Counted from the first letter of the stretch, positions 46,179 to 59,261 are shown. The stretch: DNA of 64,000 nucleotides from Pachypanchax playfairii (GCA_006937955.1 SSNP01000082.1:499106-563105), one strand, 5' to 3'. Notes: generated from the sequence alone by a model not told the origin. A program made the numbers and translations.

Positions 46179-49100
46179 CTACTTTTTACCGTAGGAACAA
46201 CAACTTCTTTCAGCAGCGTGCTCAGTCAATAAAAACGCATCTTCACATTGTTGATCGTGTTTGGTAACCAACATCCTAAAGAGAAAAGAAGTGTCAAAAT
46301 AAAATAAATCACAACATTTGAAAGGCTTTGAATCTGTATCAATGAGCACTGAATATGTAAAATAATGGAAAAATATTCCTAATCTACACAATCCCCAAAC
46401 AATAAATGATATAAAGTGATGTGAATCACATTAATTGATCCATATAATTAATCAGTGTTGATTCTAGTATAAAAATAAAGCAAACTCTATTGTATAACTG
46501 GATGTATTATGGGATAATGTAATTGTAGCTCTGAAATCCTTGTTAGAATGAAGGGATGGGTTAATCACAAGATTTTGTTGGTTATTTTATGAAAGGAAAG
46601 AAGGGAAGGAGAGAGAAAAAGAGGGAAATATTGCTGTTATGATGATTTCTAGATGTGTTCTGTTTGGAATCTTATGCGTTTTACGATTTTACGAAATGTA
46701 GAACAACCACTGTAAGTAAATATTGACTATATATCTATATATAAGCAATATTTACCCCATTATAATAGTTTATAATTATAATAGTAAAAAAAATCTTTTA
46801 TCTTTTTTTTTTTTTTTTATTGTGTGGGCGATTGATGGGTTCCGGGTGGGAGGGCAGGTCCTGGAATGGGTGGGGGTGGGGGGGGGGTGGGTCGTTAGGA
46901 GGAGGGATGTCATACTACAGGTGTTATCTTTGTTTTTTATATTATTATCTGTGTATAAAACTATAAAATGTTTACACCTGTATGTTATCACCTCTAAAAT
47001 ATAAAAAACTAATAAAAAATTGATCACAAAAAAAAAGCAAACTGCTGCTGTTGCTTTTAATTTTCAATGTAAATGTAATTGGACAGTTCTAACTACTTAA
47101 AGGTATTGTAGAATTTTCAGTATTATGCTTTTTAAAAATAAAGTGATACAATAATTATAAAGCTAAACATGTTGTTTACTATAACTCCATATGTGATTTA
47201 CTTTTTCATTTTACTTTAAAAAGTTGTTGATCCTTTTTTAATATTTTGACAGTGCAAAATTGTAGTACTGTTTTCCACCACTAGAGTGAGTAAAAGTCTG
47301 TTTTTTTGGCTGAGCTTCAAATCACGTTGCGCACTGGGAACATTCATTTCACCTCCCGGCATTCGCATGAGCAGCTTGTAGAGATTTTTCAGCTAAAGTT
47401 TTGCTAGTTTATTTGACAGAGAACATGGAAGACGCCAATTCAATGTGAACAGTATCATCGCCTGAGTTAGCTTCTGCTAAAATAAAATAACTTTTTTTCA
47501 CTTGGAGTTAAAAACCTGGACACTGAGTCTCTTGAACGTTGCTGCTCTGTGTGACGGAGTGAGGAATAATACCCGTTTCTGCCACCCTGTGGTGGTTAGT
47601 GGAAGTGACGGGGTTGTGATTTTGCTCATTACTGTCACCTAGTGGTGGAAATAAAAGCCATTATTTTCTACATAGTATACCTTTAAAGAAATGGCTTAAA
47701 ATTCAGACACTGTGGTAAAATCCTTAAATTAAAACTACTGATTTTTTACTTTTAAAGAACCCTTGTGGAATTTGGATGAACCAGTGTTAGTGACGTCTCT
47801 ATAGAACCTGCTGGCAAAACAAAAAGTGCAAAACAGTCAAGTTATTCTGTGTTCTGTTGTGCGGTACAGGAAAAGCCAAAAGAAAGTTAAACATCCCATC
47901 TTAGAGTAATTTCAGATATTAAAGAATGTGCTACTGCTTTTTTAAACATCTACCATAGTGGTGTTAGGAGATCTTTGTATTTTCTGAGGTTGTGCTTGTT
48001 ATAAAACTTTTGAGAACTGATTTAGATGATATGAAGACCATTTACCAGGCCAGGTGAACCATCAACTTTTCCATATGTTCTCCCGTTTTGGCGCTGCACT
48101 CATAAAATAAAGCTTGGTACTGCTGTAAAGTAAAAAAAAAAAAACAAAGCACCCATTTGTTTGTGTTTATTCGTCGAATCACTGCACATCGTGCTTTGAA
48201 TATTTAAATGCACCTCACCTCTGCCAGACTCTGACCCTCAGCTGTCGTCACTTCTCTGCTGCGGTTGTCTGCTAAGTCCAGTTTGTTCCCAACCAGCATC
48301 AGTACAGTCCCCTCACACATCTTCTCCTGGAACAGACAGATTAAAGAACAAACATTTTTACTGTAGATTTGCCTTTAAAACCAGATTATCATTATGTCTC
48401 TACTCAGATTTCGGCTGTCTGTTTTTCTCAAATGACAGTTTTGCATGTTTACTAGTTTACCTTGACCGATTCCATCCATCCTCTCACTGCAGTGAAGGAG
48501 GCGGAGTGACTGATGTCATATAGAGCCAGGACGCCATCAGCCTTTCGGTAGTATTGCTCAGTGATGCTACGATACCTGATAAAAGAAAAACAGTAAAAAA
48601 AAAATTCAAACTAAAACATTTGTGTCACCCACAAAAAAGGAATTTTAGTATTCGTAAGGAAGGAACTGATCAGATATTGTACAGCTTAAAGTCACATGTC
48701 TGACCTCTCCTGTCCCGCCGTGTCCCAGAGCTGCATGGTGATAGTGATGGAGTTCAGAATGAAAGTCTTCATTTGAAAATCTACACCTAAAAACACATTT
48801 CACTTATTGGATTTATGTTTCAATTCTACACACTACACTTTAAATGATAAAATACACTCAAAAATGTTTCACATCAATTCTTTAATAGAAGTTGATTTTA
48901 TTGTGGTAGTTTCAGGACATGAACTTTAACAGCTAATCTGATTACACAACTGTTAGGTGTGTGTGAGTGTTTGATCATTAACCTGCTGCATCAAACACAT
49001 TGCCCTGCAATGTTGGAGAAGAACGTGAAGAATTTTTTATTCTAAGAAGATGTTTGTCTGTAAAACCTCTGCATGTGCTTCAGCGTGAGGACGAGGCTTA

Positions 49101-52100
49101 GAGGAATTATGTTTTTAATTGTTTGGGGTTTGTACCAAAGTTTGAGCACCATGACCGGTTTATTCATGGTCCCATTTCTAGTCCTTTGTCCTACTTTGAA
49201 CCCTCTTATTTTGAAGGAGTTTGTGTTGTTCCTTTTAACAAAATCTAAAACCTTGAGCTGTTCCCACTCTGCAGTGGGATGTATGTAGCTCCTTAAAGTG
49301 AGCTGTCAGTTCAAGAAGTATCTGTCACACGGGCCAGGCAAACTGACCTGAACCCCCCCTCATGTGGGGCAGTTCAGAATGTAAACTAGCAACATGAAAC
49401 CATCTGAGATCCTTCGGCAATGCATCATCTGATATTTACAGATTTTTATTTACATTTTTTTGGAAATGGCTTCATAAATTAACCGGGTGCAATTCAAAAA
49501 CCCATGCCGTTGTCCAGAGAAAGTTTCTTCTGTTTCTTTATGTTTTAAAAAGAATATTAATATAAAAAAGGATTTATAGTTGAAAAACTGAAATAAATGC
49601 TCCCATTTCCTGAAATCAAACTGCTGTAAATTAATCCAACAATGAGCTTTTTTGAGGTGTTTAAACATTTTGTCACTTTGAACCTTTGGTAGTATTAAAA
49701 ATAGCTGTTTCTTCAGACCACTGCTGTATTTACATTCAATACAAAGTTTCAGGTGTATTTATTCTTAAAAAGGTTACTTCAGATTTGAAGAAACTCATCT
49801 GCCTGATGAAGATGTCGACACTTACCAACAGTAGAGCTCATGTTACTGTGGAAGTGTCCCGTGCAGCAGTGCTGGATGAAGGAGCTCTTACCTACCCCCG
49901 AGTTACCCAGAAATACCACCTTAAACACTCGCTGACTTTTGCTCTAAAGTTTAAATAAAAAAGGGACCAAATTTAATATTTCTCCTAATATATGTTTTAT
50001 TTTATATCTGCAAGATTTAAGGTTTTTCCCCACCTGAGTGTGCATCTGCTCAACACTTTGATCTATAAATGATGGGTTGAGTGTCCTGAATGAGTCTGAA
50101 ACCTCTTTCATTTTGGTCAGCTCCGACTCTTCAGCAGAGCTCGGCTGTCTTCAGAATCAATGCACACACAAAAAAAATGAGTGATTTCCTGTAGCCACCT
50201 GTGTCATTACTGCAAAAATAACAAATGCATGTAGTTATTGGTACAAACCTTTTGAATGGCTTGTCTTGCAGTAAGTAGCTACCTATGATTGAGCCCTTCT
50301 TCTGCAAAGTCTTTGTAACATCTGGAGTCTGAAAGGTTTAGTGGACAGTGAGGCAAAAAAAAAGGAAATAAATCTTGGGTATCATAGACAGATCTAAGAA
50401 ATATGAATTAAAAAGAGAGATTTCAGCTGTTTGAAGTGTGTTTTGGTGTAAAAGTTTATAGATTTTCAGCAAACACACCTCATCATGCAGGACTGAAGCA
50501 GTGTGACGGTTTCTAAAATAACGTTTGCATAAACTGAGATTTGGTTTTTCATCACTCAATAGTTCTGTTTCTCCAAACCGAGGCCCTTCAGGAAGCCATT
50601 TAAACCAGGTAAAATATTTATCAATAACTTTTACATAAAAACACACCGCAGATAGCCACAAATATTTCATATGTACATTTAGGAAGCAGGAGACCAAATG
50701 TGACTTTTATTTAACTGCAAAACTATCAAATCTTTCTTTTTTTCCCCAAAAAATACAGTTATGTAATTATAGCTTATATGATGAAGAAAAAATACAAGAA
50801 ATACATAGTGGTAAAGACAGAATTTGGAGTTAAAGCCTCAGTCAGATTTACAGATATCTATATACATAGAAACAGATGTTATTAATTGTCTGTGTGCTTG
50901 ATAACATTCTGCAGAACAATGTTAGCTTAGCAGGTGGTCCAGTCTAGTTCACCCACATTAACAGTGTGTTGTATAATACGACTAAGAACAAAAAAAAATA
51001 CATTATTTTCTCTAAGTTCAACACAATCCATCGCTTCACTGACTATCTGCAGAGGGAAAACAACACTGTATCATTGCAAATCATCAACCAAATAAATAGC
51101 AGCTGCCCAAATATGTAATAATTATCCAGATGATGGAGAACAGCTGAGTTCAGGTTGGGTAGACCTGCCGTGTCCAGGGGGTACAAGGGTCTTCACTGAA
51201 GTAATAATGTAACGGCGAGGGAGAAATGAAAGAGTGTCTGTGACTAACCCTCTTTTGTGTTTGCTGAGCATCTCTCTCATCCCGCAGCCTTCTGTTCATA
51301 TCCCTGATGAAACGAGACATTTGTTAAGGGACAAAGAGAAAACAGGATCAAAGTGGTTGAAAAATCCCACAAAACTTCACCAAAAGCTCTGATATTGTGA
51401 ATTTGAGTGTTGCCGCCACAATTAATCCATAAGTTACATCAATAGAAATCTTTTTATGTCTTCAAAAGAAGATAAACACTCGTGTTATTGACAAAATTTA
51501 GTTCCTTTTAGTGTTGTTGTTTGAGATCTAAATGTTGTAGGAATGTACCGATAACGATACTGGTATTGAGTATCGGGGCCGATACCATTGTAATGTACTT
51601 GTATCAGTATCGGTTAGTTAAAGAGGCCCTTCCATTAAAAACGTTTTTTCTGAGGTTTCTGTTGAATATTTTAGCTCCACAGGTGTTCTTACCTTCATAG
51701 TGGGTGTGAAAACAGGTCAACAACTTCTCTCTCAGTTTTTATCTCTCAAACTACGCAGGTGGTGATAACACCCGAGTTCTCCCGAGTCTGAATGGTCTGT
51801 ATCTGTTTCGTCACAACTCCTTTGTTCGTTAGTTTTCGGCAGCTCCCGCAGTTGAAACCACACCTAGCATGCTGCTGGCTAAAAGCTGTTAGCATAAGAC
51901 TTAGCGAACAGGAAGACACGACGTCAGATGTTGCCATGCGCAGCGGGGCAGGAAACAGTATACCTTGCTCTCATAGGCTAGTTTGTTAGCCAATCAGAGT
52001 CCAGCAAATTCGAACAATGAATATGAACGAGCTGCTGACGCAGCAGCCAAAGCAGCCTGACGGAAGGAGCCGGAACCAGCCGAATTTTAACGCAGACAGA

Positions 52101-54911
52101 TTGAAAGGTCTGTTAATCAGTGTTTCCTGATGTTTTTTAGATATAAAATGTTTCATATTACTGGTTAATACTTAAGAAATAACCACAAAGTCCTGAAATT
52201 TGTATGAAATGGCCCCTTTAACAAATACCATGAACTGATACTTAAAATGTAGTTAGTATCATATCAGTTTGAAAAAAGTGGTATTTTTGCATCCCTAGTT
52301 TATTGTTTGGTTTTGCAACAAAATCGTGACATTTTTGTCAACAGATGAGTTAAATATTATAATTAAAGCACCAAAAGGTGCTGCCAGGGTTTTATAGAAG
52401 AACCAGAGAGGATGTTATTAAAAGAACAGCAGCTAATTTATCTGTGAGCAATTATATTGTACTTAATTACATTTTGATGATGATGTGACGTAAAACATTG
52501 ATGTTAAATGATTGCAATCATATTTAAATAATCATATGTATAAACGTAGAGGAATCTATGGTCTCTTTCAGTTTTTACCTTCATGCAGTAACTCGAACTG
52601 CATAACTCGATTTGAAATAGAGCGTTTTGACTTTTTCTAGCAGTATGTCATACAGAGTAGATGAAATTTGTAAATTTGTTACAAAATGAATTCAGCCACT
52701 AAACAAAATGTACTGACTCAAACTGAAAGGGGTATTTAAACATACCTTAATATCTCCAACTGCCTTAAGAGACTTTCCTTTTCTTTCTTGATGTTTCTTG
52801 ACACCTTCATCACATTTCTATAATAAAGTAATAAAAGAAACATGCATGAGCATTCTGATGATTATTAACTCTTAAATTAGAGTTTTTATCTGAGTTCTGT
52901 GGTTTGTTTGTATATTAGAATAAAAACATGTGATGTGATATCCAACTCAAGGCTGACCACAATCAAGGTGAAGTGTCATATTCTTTTTTTTTCTTTTTTG
53001 TTTTTCAAAGGCAAAGTATAAACAAAAAAGTATTTATTTAGCCATTTAAGTTAAATAAACAAGGCTTGAATCCCTCGGTGCTGCTGGTCTCTCACCTCTG
53101 CTGGTCTTCTTCCTCTTGAACAGCGCTGATCTGCAGCACGCTGAGCTGACGCAGGGCCGACTTCAGCTGCTCTCTGCTGCTCTCCACCTGTTCCTGTAAC
53201 TGCATGTTGAGCTTCTGCAGATCTTGGTTCTGCTCCTTGATGCTCACTTGCTCACTGCTCAACTCTTTGATTTTGATCTCAAGCTGACGACAAAAGATAG
53301 ATCTCATCCACACTGAACATTCATCAGAACCGGCTCCAGACTCATGAGGACGCTCACCTCTCTCTGTTTACTCAGTGTGTTCTCCAACTCCTGCTCCCTC
53401 ATCCTCAGCTCCTCCTCCAGTTTGTGGCCTTTCTGCTTTTCCTTCAAACTGTCCTGAATATCAAAATAAATTCAGTGCTGTTACACTGATCTCATTTGCT
53501 CACTGAAACAGATGATCCATCCTGCATGTACCTGTTCCTGACCCAGCCATTTCTCCTTCTCCTCCTTGAGCTGGTCTTCCATTTCTTCATATATGGACCG
53601 GACCATCTGGTCATGTTCGGTCTCCCGTCTGGGACAGAGCAAATCATTTAAAAGCATTAACACAAGCAGTTTCAGATGAGCTGATGAGGATCATCTAACC
53701 TGTGAAGAGCTTGTTCCAGATTGTCTCGTTCTCGGATGGTGTCCTGTAGGTGGGACACAGTGTGGACCAGGATGCCCTCCAGAGTACTCAGGAGTTCTGG
53801 TCTGGTTCTCTGGAGCTCACACCACAGAGAACTAAGCTCCTGCTGACTGGTTCACAGCACAGAACACAACAGTTAATGTAAATAGGGGATAAAATTACAC
53901 TTTAATCTGATACAGTCTGGTGCAAACATTGAAATAATTCCTTATTTCTTTAAAATGTTTTCAATGTGTTTTGGTTGTAATTTTTTATTTATGCTAATCA
54001 GATTTTTTTGCTTTTGCAAGGCAGAAACTGCAGCTAAAATCCTAAGAAATACTTTATGGGAGCCTGTAGAGATATTGAACCAGACCAAGTCTGATAAGCT
54101 CAGACAGATTTTTGAGCAAAAAAAAAAAAAACAAGATTCTTTAATATGTGATTATTTCTTTGTTTAAATAGGGAAATTAGTTTTTGACTGAAAGAAATGC
54201 GGATGTTTTTATTTGCAAAGACTCTTTTCAGTGTGGCACGTCCTGCTTATAAAACACCTTACTCTTTGAACAGTTTGTCAGCTCCAAGCTCCATCAGTAT
54301 GTTGACAAACTGGACTGCAGTGGGATCCTGAGTCCAGTCCACTTCATCTAAAACCTCCTCTGCTTCACCTGGATGCAGCTCAGTCGTCTCCTCCAGTCCC
54401 ATCAGCTCACCTGCACCGCAGAGACAAACCAGGTGGTGTTTAAATAACTAATAGAGACGCTTTACTTGTTAGGTTATTGCAGTAACACTCACTAAGTCCT
54501 GTGTTGAACTCAAGTGGAGTGAGGAACCCATTGTTCTCTCGGTCCAGACTTTCAAACACAGTCTCCAGCTGCTCGGGGGACAGAGGCAGCTCGCCTTGCA
54601 GCCTCTATAACAAGAAACTATTTTTTTAAGTTCAATGGCATTAATATTCCGTTTAATGTTGCTGTTCTGACAGAATAGCTCCATACTTGCATATCTCGTT
54701 TGGTGATGAACCCTTTTCCCTCTTTGTCACACAGAATAAACAGCTCCTTAGCCTTGCCCATGGTCTCTGCTTTCGGGCTTAATGGGACTGCCTCTTTGAT
54801 GCGCGGTGAAGGCAGTGGACTTCGTCTCTGACGCATACCGGGGCTCCCTGGTACTACCTCACCGCTGCCATGACCCACCAGCACTTCTCCATTATCCAGC
54901 CACTGAGACAT
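46179..54911 (-). CDS. cracr2b: EF-hand / coiled-coil / Rab GTPase protein, CRACR2 family (cracr2b by position)
   Basis: CRACR2 proteins bind Orai1/STIM1 and regulate store-operated calcium entry; the long CRACR2A form is an atypical large Rab. The start MSQWLDNGEVLVGHGSGE is at 54911. EF-hands: CDKEGKGFITKRD (position 12 Asp, weak) and LDRENNGFLTPLEF (canonical). A long Glu/Gln/Lys-rich coiled-coil runs over exons from 54.4 to about 51.2 kb. The GTPase follows: GNSGVGKSS (exon about 49824-49946), TVGVDFQ and WDTAGQER (48705-48788), 48461-48577, GNKLDL (about 48219-48328), ECSAKTG (48046-48122), and a final exon 46179-46275 ending CCSYGKK*. The Cys pair suggests prenylation. RASEF has a similar layout, but the flanking tspan4/chid1/gatd1 set points to CRACR2B (EFCAB4A). 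Introns are large and repeat-bearing. Confidence 0.88.
46868..46892 (+). repeat. G-run cluster (potential G-quadruplex)
   Basis: At least four G-runs separated by single T residues (GGGTGGGGGTGGGGG...), following an 18-nt T-run and further GGG words upstream. It is intronic in cracr2b, on that gene's template strand. Confidence 0.6.
51538..52298. mobile_element. Outer hAT-like MITE hosting a second transposon
   Basis: The left end TAGGAATGTACCGATAACGA and the right end (reversed) TAGGGATGCAAAAATACC form terminal inverted repeats of a common fish hAT-type MITE; internal words GTATCAGTATCGG and CTGATACTT also mirror each other. Removing the insert 51618-52217 leaves about 160 bp, a normal MITE size. 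It is in a cracr2b intron. Confidence 0.65.
51618..52221 (-). mobile_element. TTAA-flanked element nested in the MITE
   Basis: Bounded by TTAA on both sides, with terminal repeats AGAGGCCCTTCCATT (left) and AGGGGCCATTTCAT (right, reversed), about 600 bp. It shares long stretches with the copies at 9957-10620 (GATTGGCTAACAAACTAGCC, GGCAACATCTGACGTCGTGT). Small ORFs inside both copies start from the same ATGGCAAC word and are not conserved as protein. It is a non-autonomous piggyBac-type element by target site; family assignment is inference. Confidence 0.7.
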
Positions 54912-57386
54912 TCTTGTACAAAGACAGATGAGATATGTGGACGGCACTAAATGCTGCTCTAAATCACGAGAAGCCGGCTGTAGGGCGACTCCTTAGCCAA
55001 ACATGAGCTGCAGAACAAACTAAATACTGACACTGAGCACATGATCTACAGGTGATCAGCTGTTGGTCCTGTCTGTGCAATTCTTCATAACAGCTTGGGA
55101 TATCCAATGTGACAAGACGTTAATTAAAGAAATTAATCCAAGATATTATCAATCTGAGGTGTGGCCGTCACATAAAACCTGAAAGAATACAACTTACAGC
55201 CTTCACTGTTTATTTAAATGAAGAATATTCAGCCCCTAAAAGCACACCAGGATGTATGTCACACGAGAAGAATCGTGCGCCATCACAGGGGAGGGACGAT
55301 CACTCTGAGAGAAAACATGCAAATAAAACATTTGCAGTTGTTTGCATTGTTTGGGCTGCAACAATCACGAACAGATTTTACTCTAATGGTTACTGGGAAC
55401 TCATGCTTTTATGCAATCTAGTCCAAATACAGTTTTTTTAAAGGGAGACTGACAAAACTTTCAAAATCTGAAACTTAGTGCTTCTTGTGCTCCAAATTTT
55501 TTATATAAAAAAAACTGGCTGAGAATTAAATTAAATATCACCTGACCCTCCCACTTGATTTCCCCATACATGCCATCTATAAAGTCATAAAATAAATAAA
55601 AAAAAGATAAACCTACTGATAGTACTAGTAAATTATCTCACTTGATGATCTTCAAAATAAAAAAATTAAAGGATATATTGTGCAATTCCAGATAAGTCTT
55701 ATGAACACAATGTGTTATGGATTTAGTGCGTCAGCTGGACTCTGCAGCTAACAGCCACACCAAAGGTTAAATAAACTTTACAGTATTAAGTGATATCGGC
55801 ATGTACTGCAAATGCAATGAAGCCTTCATATTCAGGGAAAGTGATGAAATTAACAACATGCTGCGAATTAAAACAGTTTGCCTTTAGTCAACACGTCTAT
55901 AATAACTGTGGGTTCATTTTGAGCATATGTTACTCAAAAAGACCTTCACATTTCTGATAAAACACTAGGTTGAACAAACAGTATGGTTATAAAGTGCAGA
56001 TTGGCGATTATCATGTCATATCATTAATGTTATTTACATTTTATCTACATAAAAGGCTCGCGTGCACTGAATTTGAAAGTAGTGTTCAAGCAGTTTAAAC
56101 TAAAGCCACCAACATTAAAATGGAATTTAAACAAAAGACGCCACACCGCAAGCAATGAACGGAGTATGTCGCAGCAAAAAGAGAGTAAACATGCGTTTTT
56201 TAAAGTATCTGTATTACCTTGCTGAATATCAGCTGAGGGAAGTTAGGAAAAGTTTGGTTCCTCACCTGCCGCGGGCTGATAGTCTTTTACCTTTGCTCAG
56301 TCAGTTAGTTTAAGCAGATGCTTGTTTCAGCCGCTAGGGGGCGCGCGAGAGAGATTATTTTACCGTAATGCTTAATGCAGCATGGCAACAGAACTAAGCA
56401 GCGTTTTATATTGCTTTAATTTTAATAACAAGACATTTACATTCAACATATTGATACTTACATTTCACCAGATAAAGAAATAAGACCAGAACTATAATAA
56501 TTATCTTTTTGACCACCTCTGAAATGAGATTGCTTTTTTTATTACGGTAAAAGAAGCGTTTCCATGGAATCACGGAAATACTTACGTTACTACTGAAAAT
56601 GGCTGTGGATGCTGGAAAAGAGCGGTATTTTAGGGGAACAAAAGCAAAAATATTTATGAGTTAGACATTTATTGTGGCTCAGGATGACTTAATCCCTTCA
56701 CACACCTTTTCTGGTGACTATGAATCCGTTAACTCCGATTTTATAACAGCAGGTAAACAATTATGTAGCATGTAGCATTTAAGCTTATTTTAAGAACATC
56801 AGCGCGTAAACACGTTTTCCATCTTTAAGACTACCCACAACCTGGAATAAATTACAATTGTGGTATCCGTATAAGTTTAGTTAGGTCAAATCTATAATCC
56901 CAGCTTTCACCTATACACGCCCGCCTGTGTTGAGTAAGTTGACCTTATACTTGGACGGGTTTATTTCTAATTTTGAGTTGAGACGGAGTTACATGAACTC
57001 CTCATAGCAGCAGCGATGGCTTCAGAGCAGCAGCTAACATGTTGCCTCGGAGGTAGAAGTGTTGCATTGTTGTTTTACATTCTCTTTTCTTCTCACAGGT
57101 GATGCTTTCAAAGACTTTTACAGGTGCCAGTTTGCAACATGTGACCTGTCTGATATTTTAGACACTGCCGTCATCAGATTTGTATTTTTTCCATCTTGGA
57201 CAACATTTAAGGTTCTTGAAAGCTTTAAGAAGATTTAAAGAGAATCCCACCCGTGATGGAGCATTTATCGTGTCTTCACCTTAAAGGATGCATGTGGATG
57301 ATGATGATCAAACAGATCTGTGTTTAGGAATCACCTGAAGCTTTAAGGAACATCAGTCAAAGGGAAGTTTGGATCATCCCCTGAAG
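54912..57386. promoter_or_regulatory. Divergent cracr2b / tmem138 promoter region
   Basis: 54.9-56.2 kb is probably the first intron/5' UTR of cracr2b and is AT-rich without a gene. The region 56.25-56.6 kb is the likely shared core: a candidate untranslated cracr2b exon reading left (AACCTACC/CACCTGCCGCGGG area), a CTCF-like word, and then tmem138 upstream sequence. 56.6-57.39 kb holds the tmem138 5' UTR with at least one probable intron (TTCTTCTCACAG at 57090-57101). TATA boxes are not obvious. Confidence 0.4.
56329..56349. promoter_or_regulatory. CTCF-like motif at the cracr2b/tmem138 divide
   Basis: AGCCGCTAGGGGGCGCGCG is a strong hand match to the CTCF core (CCNSNAGRNGGCGC). It lies in the short spacer between two divergent genes, where insulator or promoter CTCF sites are expected. 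No binding data are available. Confidence 0.5.
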
Positions 57387-58750
57387 ATGCTTCAGACTGG
57401 AAACTACTCACTGGTGCTGCTGATCCAGTTGGTTCTGTTGGCCTTTGACCTCTTCGTCAACTCCTTCAGTGAACTTTTGAGGGGGGCAGCTGTGATCCAG
57501 CTCGTGCTTTTCATGTGAGTCGCAGAACGTGTTAGAGAACTAAACATATTTCATAACGCTGTTTTGTTTCACCCTTATTTAGATCAAATGTAAATATTAA
57601 ACACTTGCTGCTTAGAACGTAACAAATGAACACATTTGCCTCTTCAGACTCTTAAATCTTTAACCACAGGATGTCATGTATTAGAATTAGACCATTACTT
57701 TGATTTTAGGTGTTCCAAAATCATTCCTCTCTTCAGTCTGTCTGACTAAATGTCAATTATTACTTTATATTAAAAAAAATTATGTAAACATTGAACTTTG
57801 TCTCAGCTGAAATGCATTTTGCTAAGTATTCAAGTGTGTTCAGCTGAATATGTAATGTGATGATTAATGTGCAACTCTCGAGTGTAATAAATAAATAAAA
57901 ACAGAAAATGCAAAATATATAAAGAAATAAGTGCCCTAGATCCCATTTTTTTGTTGATTTTTACAGTTTTGTTACTGAACAGCAAAACCAAATGAGTAAA
58001 AAAGCTCAAAGACTAAAGCATTTAGCCTAAATAACGTGTTATTTTTTATCAGTTTGAGTAACTTATCAAATTTAATGTTTTATTACATATCACAATACTA
58101 CAAACAGCTGATATTTTTCTGATAAATCTAATTTGCTACGTTTCAGCTCTAGAAATTGTTCAGTTTTTGTCAAACGTGTATCTCTAACTGTTGAAAACTG
58201 GCATTTGCAGCATCCAGGACATCGCCATCTTGTTCAACGTGATCATCATCCTCCTGATGATGTTCAACACCTACGTGTTCCAGGTGGGCCTCGTGTCCCT
58301 GCTGCTGGAGAGATTCAGGGCTCTGCTCGTGTTCTCTGCTCTCTACCTGACCCTCAGCATCTGTCTCCACTGCTGGATGCTGGTACGATTCATGCAAACT
58401 CAAATTCTGATTTTTGTCCCATTTGTTTAGTTTAAAACTTACATTGCAATCCTTACAGTTTGGTGTTGACTTGTCTTTTTTTTAGAACCTAAGGTGGCTG
58501 GACTCAAACCGATTTATTTGGACAGATGGTCTTCAAGCTCTTTTTGTTTTCCAGAGAGCAGGTACTTCACTCCAGATAATTCCAACTGATTGCTCATCAC
58601 ATAAACAACCATAGTAACTTCTTCTGTCCATTAACAGTGGCCGTGTTGTACTACTACTTATACAAACGAACAGCGGAGTACATGGGAGACCCACGGCTGT
58701 ACGCAGACTCTATGTGGCTGAGGGATGCTTTTGCCAGAGCCCGTCAGTGA
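57387..58750 (+). CDS. tmem138: Transmembrane protein 138
   Basis: Multi-pass ciliary transition-zone/vesicle protein; mutations of the human gene cause Joubert syndrome 16. Four coding exons (57387-57514, 58211-58382, 58486-58561 and 58638-58750) give exactly 162 residues, the same length as the human protein. The N-terminus MLQTGNYSLVLLIQLVLLAF starts TM1. Later stretches are IQDIAILFNVIIILLMMFNT, FRALLVFSALYLTLSICLHC, NLRWLDSNRFIWTDGLQALF and YYYLYKRTAEYMGDPRLYAD. Four hydrophobic segments are visible. Phases fit at every join. A poly(A) signal AATAAA is at 59262-59267. Confidence 0.97.
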
Positions 58751-59261
58751 AAAGAGGAACATTTCTCATGGAAACCTAAAAAGGAGGCATTCTGGATATC
58801 TGCTCTGAATTCGGGATTATTTCTACAGATTTCCCACACGGATCACACTGAACAATAAGACACAGTGATGTGGAACACTGAAAGGTTGTGAATGACTAAG
58901 TCTCAGAGTTTGTGTTTACAGGCTTCTCATAGACGGACAGATGGACAGTTAAAAGGTTTACAATGGCAGATAAGCCGAGGATGGCACATGTAGTATTGTA
59001 TTAATCAGGATTGAGTCTGGTAATCTGTGGCCTTGTAAAACAGTTTGAACTGCAGACTTAAAACAGGAGGATGATTAAAGTTTTGACTGGTTTGTACTTA
59101 AGAACTCATTTTGGACAGAATCAGCTTGAAAGTTGTGAGAAACGTCTGGTTGTTTTGCCTTATGAAAATGATTGTATGTGCTGTTTACATGTCATTTTTA
59201 CAAGCCAATTTTCATGTGAACTCAAATGGAATTCTTTTTTAATTGTGTTCACACTGTTTTT

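Noticed and set aside
46723..47027. Overlapping ORFs on both strands around the G-rich run
   Set aside because: Low-complexity T-run and G-run translation (poly-Phe, Gly/Val) with no splice or start support.
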